Part shown: positions 44,238 to 52,789 of the stretch, piece by piece | How positions within the stretch are numbered: position 1 is the first letter of the stretch | Layout of the letters: every line of letters starts with the position of its first letter | From: Chamaelirium japonicum | Taxonomy: Eukaryota > Streptophyta > Magnoliopsida > Liliales > Melanthiaceae | Reading direction: 5' to 3' | Length of the DNA: 64,000 bases | Assembly (NCBI GenBank): GCA_947650365.1 | Contig: OX393553.1 | Location: 36,857,526 to 36,921,525 of the forward strand | Notes under the pieces: model-generated | The model's database searches: none | What the model was told of the DNA's origin: nothing | Seen by the model: only the letters and a program-made list of their open reading frames with translations | Position numbers and translations under genes: made by a program

Positions 44238-45089
44238 CTAACTTAGGTAGTTGTCCGAGAAGGGCCGAGGGACTTTGCTTTGGGAATCTTGATCCCGATG
44301 GAAATGGTTGGACCTAATGCTATCGAGGTTCTGAACTAAGGCATAGGCTCTTTCCAACTCTGTAACATCTCGGGCAAGGAGCTCACTCCTCAGGTCTTCT
44401 CTCAAACCTGATCGGAAACGTGCTAGGACCTGGGCAGGGGTTTCTGTTCCGAGGACATTGCAGCGAGTTCGAAACTCGTCGAATTTGGTGACATAGTCCC
44501 TGACTGATTTATTGCCTTGGGTGAATTGGTGCCATTGGTCCAATAGGTGGGCTCGATATGATGGGGGCACATACTTGCCCTTTAGCTCATTCTTCATGGC
44601 AACCCAAGTATCAATGGGGTCCTGAGTTTTGGCGGCTCTCAAGGCTTCTACATTAGCCCAGTATTGGGTGGCAGGTCCACTAAGCTTCATGGCAGCGAAT
44701 TGCACTTTTCGCGGTTCGGTTAAAGGGTACCAGGCAAAGTATCGGTCCATGGACTGGAGCCAGTCCAAAAAGAATTGGGGATCGTGCCTGCCATCGAAAG
44801 AGGGCACATCTAACCTGATGCTCCAGAGATACCGTTCATTCGGGTCTTGATTGTTCTGCCAAGGTGGCCGAGAATCTTGAGGGTTTAGGGGTGGCGGAGC
44901 TTGAGGTGGAGCTTGGTCCAGACGGTCAAAACGGGCATTGGTGTCACGCTGATAAGCGGTGAGGTTCTGGTTCATAGTTGCCATTCCTTGGGCTAACTCG
45001 GCAAGTGCCCTAGTTAAGACCTTGGGATCCATATTGTTCGACTCACTCGACTCTCCTAACAGATAGGACCTACCTCTACAGGTTGGCAT
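44238..45089 (-). CDS. Chromovirus gag
   Basis: 283 codons. The likely start is the internal MDPKVLTRALAELAQGM (codon 20 of the open frame). A coiled segment (AYQRDTNARFDRLDQ) is followed by a Pro-rich linker and the retrotransposon gag core: LDVPSFDGRHDPQFFLDWL, MDRYFAWYPLTEPRKVQFAA, WVAMKNELKGKYVPPSY, VRDYVTKFDEFRTRC. It ends at TAG (44238-44240), after which the same frame continues without another stop to the pol frame. A structural particle protein; it appears intact. Confidence 0.88.
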   Translation of the reverse strand: MPTCRGRSYLLGESSESNNMDPKVLTRALAELAQGMATMNQNLTAYQRDTNARFDRLDQAPPQAPPPLNPQDSRPPWQNNQDPNERYLWSIRLDVPSFDGRHDPQFFLDWLQSMDRYFAWYPLTEPRKVQFAAMKLSGPATQYWANVEALRAAKTQDPIDTWVAMKNELKGKYVPPSYRAHLLDQWHQFTQGNKSVRDYVTKFDEFRTRCNVLGTETPAQVLARFRSGLREDLRSELLARDVTELERAYALVQNLDSIRSNHFHRDQDSQSKVPRPFSDNYLS

Positions 45090-45226
45090 GCAAAGACAAA
45101 CTCACAACATGATGCGTGCGGATGATGAAATTTTTTTTTTTAATATGGCAATCGAATACAATAACTAAAAGAAAATCTTCCTAGATGCAAGTATGCAACA
45201 CAACTACAGTTCTTACCTACAACCAT

Positions 45227-45238
45227 GCTCTGATACCA
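45227..45238 (-). other. Chromovirus primer-binding site (initiator-Met tRNA)
   Basis: Minus-strand TGGTATCAGAGC, four bases from the 5' LTR edge at 45243. Confidence 0.9.
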
Positions 45239-45242
45239 GAAA

Positions 45243-46863
45243 TGATGCGAAACAATGCAGGTGAATAGAATGTTATTAATTAATTGAGCAGGCAGGGCTT
45301 ACTATTAATTTTGATGCCAAGCGAGAAAATTAAGTCAAATAAATAACACGGACAGATGCGTTGGGAACTACTGTAACAATACCGGTCGCTTTCGATATCA
45401 GGTGATAAAGAACAATCCTTACAATTACCGGCTAATAGTCCTACTGGCAACATTTGGATTAACAGCGCTACAGGCAGGTGGACACTCAACCTCACGACAG
45501 GGGCAGCAGTTGGCAATGATAATATACTAGAGATCCAATGGGTGAAACACGATGGTACCTGATCGGGTAGGAGAATCCTTACTGAGGAGGGGAAGATAGT
45601 GGTGCAGGAACGTTCTCCGGAGTCGGCAGGACTTCCGGACGAGGCGATGGTGGTGCTGGGGCCTCCGGGGCTGCGCTCGTCTCGGGGCGAGGATTTGCAA
45701 GCAGGTGGAGGCACACGATGTTCCGATGCACCGGCGCGTCAGGGTGCCAGCGACGATGCCACTCACTGATGCCGAGGCAGGCTTCAGCGTCACAAACCAC
45801 GGTGTAGCAGATCCGTTCCACATACTCCTCCACGCTCTCTCCTTCCGAGAATTGAAAGTCGAGGAAGGGGGAGTTGATGTCGAGGTACCCGTCTTCGTCT
45901 TCGATCATTCCATGGTCCACGTCGGGGTCTGCCATGGGAGCATGCCGGAGCGGTGAGAGGATGGTGGTTAGGGTGTGGACTGGGCCGGGTTGGATCGGAT
46001 CGGATTGCGAGGAAGACCGAGAGGGGAGGGGGTCGGACAACAAGGGGAGGGGGTTCGGTTGGCTGTAGGGAGGGATGGGGACGGGGTATCGGGCCAGGAT
46101 GGATGGGGAAGAGGGAGGGGGTTCGGGCGGCTGGGGCCCGGGGTCGGGTGGGTAGCAGGAGGGGGAGAGGAGGGGGATCGGGATGGGGAAGGGGGGGGCC
46201 GGGCCGGTTGGGGAAGGAGGGAGGGGCTTCGGGCGGCTGGGGGCCGGGGTCGGGTGGGCAGCAGGAGGGGGGAGGAGGGGGATCGGGGTGGGGAAGGGGG
46301 TATCGGGCTGGGCCGGATGGGGAAGGAAGGAGGGGTCGGGCGACTGGGGTTGGGGTCGGGTGGGCAGCAGGAGGGGGAGAGGAAGGGGATCGGGGTGAGA
46401 AGACGGGCGACACGGACAGGGAGGGGAGGGGGAAGGCTCGCGGGAGTGAGAGAGAGAGAGAGCTGAGGGGCGGTGGTGGGGGTTTAGGGAAAAGAAAAGG
46501 GAAAAGATTAGGGTTTCAGATTAGGGTTTCACACGCCTAATCTGATCCTAGGGTTTCACACACCTAGGCTTGGGGTTGGGGTTTCACACGCCTCACCCTG
46601 GTTCTCTCAACACACATGTAGAGGAAAACGGGAATTTTATTATTCATTCAATACCATTACATGTTCCATGGGCAGGCCTATATAAAAGCCTGCGATAACA
46701 AGCGAAAGTCCCTGAAAGCCGAGGTGGGACTAAATAACATAATGCAAGAAACAAAATAAATAAACAACATCCATAATGATGCTGACTGTCTGATCAGAGC
46801 CATAGGCTCAGGTGGCGCCTCCTGCGCTGGTACACGCCATGGGGCTGCTCGATGTCCCCATCA
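45243..46863 (-). repeat. Chromovirus 5' LTR
   Basis: 1621 bp, near-identical to 40879-42372 apart from about 120 bp present only here (46380-46500, including an AG run at 46449). Long Gly/Arg- or Pro-rich frames in it are compositional. Confidence 0.92.
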
Positions 46864-46868
46864 CACTT

Positions 46869-47823
46869 CTTGGTTAATGAGTGACTAACAAGGAGGGAGA
46901 TCGTAGGTTCAAACCGGATGATATACCAATTTTGGACAAATAATAAAATATGTGTCTACACGATGAGGTGCAATGCATCGAGGACGAGATATTGTGCGAT
47001 TGATCAATATGGTGCATATGTGATTGGGCGTTTAGAGACACACTTTACACTTAGCAAGATGCATCGGTGTAGTCGCTTGAGGAGCCTTTCTTTTAGAATT
47101 GGCTTAGTCCAGTCGGACCAACTCATATCCGAGCCGAGTTGGTGTGATGGTTACAACCTGGAGCGGTTGGATCCAAAGGGTGTCAGTTGGGTGGTTAATT
47201 CCAAAAGGTGCCAGGAGTGTTAGTTGTGTCCAAAGGGCGCTAGATATATCTGTTCGGGTTGGCAGTTGTGAACTATCTGCCCGAGCGGATGTGATAATCC
47301 AAACATACGGGGCATCCACTCGGGCGGATTGGCACCCGATGGCATGTGAACTATTGCATCTGTTGGCTACCTAAGGGTTGCCTCAAGCCCTATATAACCA
47401 AGCCCATTTCATCCCTATTGTGCAATCCCTTAGGTAGCCAACAGATGCAATGGTTCGCAAGCCATCGAGTGCTGGGCGGATGGTTGCAACTGCCTGGGCG
47501 GGTGCCCCGCCTGTTCAGATCGTTGCATCCACTCGGGCAAACAGTTCACAACTGCCAACCCGAACAATCCACTTATATTTTCTTTTTTTCTTCTTTGTTC
47601 TCTGTCAGAGAAACCTGTGTCACAGATTCCAGATAGTGAATTTTTCACTATTGTTGGGTGCAGTCTCACAAAGGTTGATGTATCCCGGGAACAATTCGCG
47701 ACAGACCTGACAGCAACAAGTGGGCATGAATAATGCTTTAAGGAAAGCATAATTACGTGCTTCAGTCTTTGATTCATATTAATTTCTTTGTCTCTATAAT
47801 CCTGGTCCACAAGTTGTCTAACA
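46869..47823 (+). repeat. C1 3' LTR, second fragment, with inverted duplication
   Basis: Continues CTTCTTGGTTAATGAGTGAC as in the 5' LTR and ends TTGTCTAACA followed by CTTCG. Longer than the 5' copy because of an extra inverted block (47428-47575). Confidence 0.88.
47249..47575. repeat. Inverted duplication inside the C1 3' LTR
   Basis: The segment starting TCGGGTTGGCAGTTGTGAAC (about 47255) through GCTACCTAAGGG (about 47385) recurs reversed at 47428-47573 (CCTTAGGTAGCCAACAG... to ...CACAACTGCCAACCCGA). The 5' LTR has only the forward copy. Confidence 0.85.
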
Positions 47824-47828
47824 CTTCG

Positions 47829-48690
47829 AGTGTCACCGAGCACTGCCACCCATCACCATGCTTGGTTTCCCCTTGGAGAGACATCATGCCTTCCTCTTCG
47901 AGTGTCAACTTCCTCGTTTACGACCTCTCTTTTGTGGTCGAAGATGTGTCGCTTCTTCTGCTTGACATGGGTCGCATCTGCCTGGATATTCAGTCGATGG
48001 CATATATCCTTTGGGCTGACCCTTGTCATGTTGGCGTGACTCTAAGCAAACACATCACAGTTCGCCCAGAGATACTGCAACAACAGAGCTTTTTCCTCAA
48101 GGGACAGGGAGCTCCCTACATAAGTTCGCTACGAGGGACTCCCTATTCCTAGTCCAACCCCACCGAGAGGCTCGATCAATGGCGACCTCGCCCATTCATC
48201 TATGCACTCTTGCGCAAGGGCGAGGTCGTTCAGTAGCTGTTACCCCCTTTGGGAGCATGATTCTGAAGAAGATCCCCCAGCACGTATGGCCTCAATATAC
48301 GCACGGGCCGCTGCGTACTGATCTTCTCTTATGCAGAGCATCTTTCCTCCAACATGGAATTTCAGACACTGGTGCTTGGTCGAGGAGACGGTGTCCATCT
48401 CATGTAGTCATGGCCAGCCCCATGCCGACGTTGTAAGGCGACTCGACTTCTACTACGATGAACCAGACCTGTCGGGCTACAGGTATGATGATCACTGTCA
48501 AGGTGATCTCTCCAGCCACCTTTGTGGACTCTCCGACAAAGCCATATAGTGTTGTATTCAATAGGTCCAGTTGCTCACGAGTGAAGCCAAGTTGGTAGAA
48601 AGCCCAAAGAAAGATTCGCTCCACGGCACTCCCCATGTTCACGAGGAATCGATGGACGTTTTAGCTCCCAATCATCAACTGTATCATCGG
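47829..48690 (-). pseudogene. Ty3/gypsy (Tat-like) protease-to-RT linker remnant
   Basis: On the minus strand a protease-like block (VHRFLVNMGSAVERIFLWAF, GFTREQLDLLNTTLYGFVGE, VVEVESPYNVGMG; about 48680-48410) has NMGS where an active site DNGS is expected. It is followed by KHQCLKFHVGG...REDQYAARAYIEAIRAG, LEEKALLLQYLWANCDVFA and remnants of SHANM and HRLNI. This order (protease, GDQ..AR.CY block, FAW..ADMPGI, SHRLN) is that of Tat-lineage gypsy elements. No LTR of this element is seen. It is truncated at 48693 by the LTR below. Confidence 0.75.
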
Positions 48691-49740
48691 AGTGTTGGAA
48701 TTAAATTCTATTATCAGAGTCGCAGCGGAAACAAAAGATAGATCCGAAGATCTCATGGTGTATGTTTCATTACAATTAATTCTACAAAACAATCTATATG
48801 CAAATCTATAATCTTAGCATATGTGCGGACACCCTAGAGGTATACTACGATCTACGGAAGATATGCATGCATCTAGTTAGGTGTTTAGAACCATCATACC
48901 TTGTAGATCTATAATCCGAAGAGAACGAAACGGTGATAAATCGCACGTGAATCGTAAGAGAAGCTGTCAGATCGCACCTTGTCCTTTGCGAAGGGAGGAA
49001 TCCTCGAAGTCCTATCTCTGAGTGTAAGGACTACGAGCCGACGGAGGAATGCATTGCGAAGACAATGGCAAGCCTCGAGATCTTCTCTCTTTTCTTCCTT
49101 CTTCTTCCTTCCTCCTTCTCTTTCTCTCTTCTTCCTCTTTCTTCCTTGGCCGAAACCACACAAAGGGAGAGAGGAGAGGGGGGTCGGGTTTTTGGAGAGG
49201 GAAGGCACTAAGGCAGGCCCCTTCTCTCTCTAATTCTCTTATAGGGCCGACCCCTAGTGCTATACGCAAACTAGGGCCGGCCCCTTAGAGATAGGGATAA
49301 GGGGGGGGGGGTGTTAGGGTTTCCCCTTATCTCTCGTGAAGTCTTGGGTCGATGAAGAGCGTGTCTCCTCTTCTGCAGAGCTCTTTCGCCTTGTCTTCAG
49401 CTCCAGCTCTGACCCCTTCGACCTCTTGAGCCCTCCCCCTCCCCCTCTATTTATAGGTGAAGGAGGGAAGGGGAGAGATATGGGAAGATTTATTTGAATC
49501 CCTTTAATATCTCTCCCATAACTATCCAAGATTTATTCATCCATTGATGAGGGGAATAAGCCTTTATTTGCTTTCCTTTTCTGGCGGAAGTAGTTATGGC
49601 TCAATCATTTTTGAATTTATTTTAAATCTTGCACATAAAGTCGATGGTGACCCGGCTTCGTTTCTTGTCCATCGGATCGAGGGATCGACGTATATCCATA
49701 TTTATGTAGACATCATACGCAACCTCCCCCCGCGCATGGC

Positions 49741-49825
49741 GGTATTTCCTTTCTTTTTCTTCTTTTCTTTTATTTTCTTTTATTTCCTTTCTTTTATTTA
49801 TTTATTTCTTTTCTTTTCTTTTCTT
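49741..49825. repeat. Pyrimidine tract (TTTCTTTTC-type)
   Basis: About 85 bases of nearly pure T and C with TTTCTTTTCTTT repeats. Frames through it give Phe-rich artefacts. Confidence 0.9.
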
Positions 49826-49918
49826 GCATGGCCGACCATCCCCCTAAGGGGTTCGGGTTTCTATAAGGGGGCCGAGTGGGCCCCACTTGGGGATGGCCCA
49901 CCCGACCCCTTGTTTGGT

Positions 49919-50146
49919 GCGGGTCGGGTCCGGTTTGCATGTCGGGTTTGCCTCCGAGTTGATGCATGCGAGTCGGGTCCGAGTCCGAGTGTGTGTCGGG
50001 TCTGCCTCCGCATAAGTGCATGCGAGTCGGGTCCGGGTCCAAGTGCGTGTCGGGTTTACCTCCGCATAGGTGCATGCGAGTCGGGTCCGGGTCCGAGTGC
50101 ATGTCAGGTTTGCCTCCATATAGGTGCATGCGAGTCGGGTCCGGGT
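49919..50146. repeat. 54-bp tandem repeat, about four copies
   Basis: Full units begin GCATGCGAGTCGGGTCCG at 49964, 50018 and 50072. A partial copy lies on each side (49919-49963, 50126-50146). Unit length is a multiple of three, so it stays open in several frames on both strands (18-residue periodic peptides). I regard this as non-coding LTR sequence. Confidence 0.9.
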
Positions 50147-50897
50147 TAGACACAATTTGTGTGTCTACAATCTCGATCGATCATATGACTAGGATTTGAT
50201 GACTTGTCATCTATAGCACCACACACTTTTTCGGTGCTATGCCTAGCATCCGGAACGTCGTCAGTCATACTGACAACCATCAGGCATAGATTAATTGTAT
50301 TGATGGATTGACTTATCAAAACACACCTATCCAACTCTGGACATCAGATAACCTATATGGGTTGCATGTCACTCTAGCGCTAGTTGGGTAACCTAACGTA
50401 CCATGATATTGGATTATGATAGGTCCGCACATGTTGGTACATCAAAGTACCACACAACTGGTTGGTTCAGTGTATCTAGTTCCTCAGGATTAAGGATATA
50501 TTATCTACAGTAGTAAGACGGTTTATGCACCAGTATCTGAATCACTGGTCTGTGCACCTTCTTGGTTCCTGTCCAATACGATCATCGTGCTTAGCTAGGT
50601 GAATTGGAATCCAATATTTCCGTGGTGGATATTTCACCACTTCCTCTACCTACCAACAACTTATTCCTGGTGAGGTGACCAGCATCACCAAAGCTGTGAA
50701 CTCAGTTCTAGATCTACACAGAACCGGTCTACTAGGTCTCCTAAGCATGGACCCACCATGCGCCTCAGTGGCCTACTGTATTCCTTAGTGTCTTTTATTA
50801 TATATGAATTAACATATGCAAAAGCAGTATTTTAATCAAAGCAATAATCAAAGTCATCTTTATCAATGTTAATACAGAAAAATCCATGCTCAAGACA

Positions 50898-51660
50898 CAC
50901 GAGCTACAACAGCTCCATTATCCAACGGTTACATGGGATTCAAATAGAAACCATTGCACTAATGCCGCACCGGCTTTTATGGTTACTAATGGCTGCCCAT
51001 CGTTCAGCTTTGGGAAAAGCCTATAAAAGGCACTTGAGACCAATGCTTTGGTACACGCAAAAATAAGCATTCTTCTCTGCATTCCGTGAGACAGTCTCTC
51101 TTTTTCTCTCACTCTCTTTTTTCTCTACGATCCGAAAGGCTGTCAGCGAAGCTTCCTTTTCATTCCGAGGGGGTCTTCTTCCATTGCTTTCTTTCGAGTC
51201 TTGCTGGGTTTCTGAAAGTTGCTCGAGGTTCGCAAAGTTTTCTTGAAGTAGTACCGACGAGAATAAGGTCGCTTGATCGGGGTCGTTGTATCTCCGAGAT
51301 CCGTTGCAATAAGATTCTTGGGACAACACCTATCGTGATTCGACCATCAGGCTAGAGTTTCTAACTCTATTATTTTTCCATTGTTAGATATAATTAAATT
51401 GATTTGCGTCTAATTTTAAACCTAAATAATTTAAGATAACTTAATTTAGATATTTCTTTCTTCTAGAAAAGTTCGACAAGGTGCATGATGGTCCGCTCTG
51501 TCTTGGCAAACAATTTCTATAAGAAATTTGTGATTAGTCTTTGTCTACTAAATCGTTGTTTGCTTACAAAAATAATATTTGCTAAACATAATAAACCTTT
51601 TGTTATTAAGAATTTTATTAAGTCCTAAAATTGCTAGTTTAGAATGGTTAGATTTCCAAC
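50898..51660 (+). mobile_element. LTR fragment related to the C2 LTR
   Basis: A TATAAAA box near 51021, then CTTGCTGGGTTTCTGAAAG and CGACGAGAATAAGG...CGTTGTATCTC. These parallel TTGCTGGGTTCTTGAAAG and GACGGGAGGGATAGC...CGTCGTATCTC in the C2 3' LTR. Ends TTTCCAACA at 51660. The left edge is unclear. Confidence 0.5.
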
Positions 51661-51778
51661 AATTCTCTCAATATCGCGCCACCCATAGCAATTCAGTCCG
51701 TTAGCGTCTGTGATAGACAAGACACAATTAGAGTTCCGCCGGAGTGGTTTTAGCTTGCTAGCCCTAGGCGGATGCCAC

Positions 51779-52313
51779 CAGTGGCGGAGCCAAAAATTTC
51801 TAGAAGGAGGGGCTTTTAGTTATAGTACTTACACCTATGCCAAAGGGGTTTTGGGGGTTACAGGGGGCGATAGCCCCCTGTTCTAGGGTTGGGGGGCGAT
51901 GCTCCGATCCAAATTTTTTAAAAATACCCACAATCTGATTTTTTTACTTTGAACGATGATATAGACGGCGTAGACGGTTCACGTGCTCACGGTGCGGTCT
52001 CAAGATTCAGGGCACCACTGCAAGCCTACAAACCTGTGATTTCGATTCACAAGAGGGGAGAGGAGGCCAACTAGGACAATGAAGATAGGTAGCTAACTCG
52101 TTTGCCAACTTTGCTTGGCACGATATTGCAAAATATCTCTAGTAAGATTCAAAATGTCTTAACTTCAAATGGTCACTAGTGAGATTCAAAATGTCCAAAG
52201 AGCAGCTTCACTTGAAGTTTGACAATTGTCAAATGAGTTGGCTGTATAGCACTATTACACCTCTATTTTCAAGAATTTAAGGGGGTTCTTGCCCCCATGT
52301 GACTCCGCCCCTG
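51779..52313. mobile_element. Non-autonomous hAT element with perfect 8-bp duplication
   Basis: 535 bp flanked by GATGCCAC on both sides (51771-51778, 52314-52321). Ends CAGTGGCGGAGCCA / complement CAGGGGCGGAGTCA, a terminal inverted repeat typical of plant hAT-type MITEs. No coding sequence. Confidence 0.92.
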
Positions 52314-52379
52314 GATGCCACGTAAAGTTGGCCACAAAAAACTTGTTGGCTATCTAGCATTCTCCATGTTATATAGATG

Positions 52380-52648
52380 TGTTGTGGTTAGGGGGTTGGC
52401 AATGGGTCGTGTTGTGTCAGGTTCATGTCAGGTCCAAAACCCCTAGACCCGGACCCGACCCGTTTAACTAATCGTGTCTAGATCCTAAACCCGTACCCGA
52501 CCCGCTAATAAACGGGTAGATCCGATAAAACCCGTTTACCACCTGGGTCTATTCAGTTGACTCGATCCGACCCAATCCAACTCAACCCGACCTGACCCGA
52601 AAGACCTGCTGGTATTATATATTATAGTATCGAATTGCGGGTAGACCC
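52380..52648. other. GACCCG-rich repeat of unknown type
   Basis: Dense GACCCG/CGGGTC motifs (ACCCGACCCGTTTAAC, ACCCGTACCCGACCCGC), similar in composition to the interior of the TRIM at 4930-5450. No gene. Confidence 0.5.
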
Positions 52649-52737
52649 TGTTAAGATTTTTTCTTTAAATGTTTTAAAAACAAATGATCATGTAACGTAT
52701 AACGGCTATAAACGGCTATAAACGACTACACTAAATG
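52649..52737 (+). repeat. C2 5' LTR, truncated
   Basis: Matches 56295-56375 of the 3' LTR (TAACGTATAACGGCTATAAAC); here CGGCTATAAA is duplicated. Confidence 0.85.
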
Positions 52738-52789
52738 GCACCTGACACAAAGTCTTAACCCACAAATCGAAATGGCAACAGGATCTACT

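Larger units (their letters stand above)
40879..46863 (-). mobile_element. Non-autonomous minus-strand chromovirus (Ty3/gypsy) in C1 3' LTR
   Basis: 5985 bp, flanked by a perfect 5-bp duplication CACTT (40874-40878, 46864-46868). Minus-strand order: 5' LTR 46863-45243, PBS 45238-45227, gag 45089-44238, fused protease/integrase/chromodomain frame 44126-42300, 3' LTR 42372-40879. RT and RNase H are absent. The pol frame runs about 70 bp into the 3' LTR, a trait known for CRM-type chromoviruses; lineage is otherwise unassigned. Confidence 0.93.
18661..47823 (+). mobile_element. Copia element C1, host of three nested insertions
   Basis: Outer boundaries are TG at 18661 and TAACA at 47823, flanked by a perfect 5-bp duplication CTTCG (18656-18660, 47824-47828). 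The element's own sequence runs 18661-19784, 32466-33769, 37878-40873 and 46864-47823. It is interrupted by a gypsy element (duplication CATTA), a hAT element (GTAGTGA) and a chromovirus (CACTT). Own length is about 6.4 kb. Gag, protease, integrase, RT and RNase H come in copia order on the plus strand, all broken by stops or frameshifts. Confidence 0.93.
48693..50897 (-). mobile_element. Solo-type LTR related to the C3 LTR (minus strand)
   Basis: Plus-strand start TGTTGGAATTAAATTC corresponds to the reversed end of the C3 LTR (TTCCAACA). Blocks such as CCACTGAG, GGTCC.T and AGTTCACAGCT (near 50600-50780, reversed) occur in the same order as at 56870-56970 in C3. No internal region follows on either side, so it looks like a solo or truncated LTR. 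The outer edge at 50897 is approximate; I found no clear duplication. Confidence 0.6.

Noticed and set aside
49544..50149. 201-residue protein with Phe-rich segment and 18-residue repeats
   Set aside because: Made from a pyrimidine tract plus the 54-bp tandem repeat inside an LTR; no supporting family.
48693..51660. One single solo LTR with TGTTGGAA...TTCCAACA ends
   Set aside because: The left 2.2 kb matches a reversed C3-type LTR and the right 0.76 kb a forward C2-type LTR, and the 5-bp flanks (CGGAG, ATTCT) do not match.
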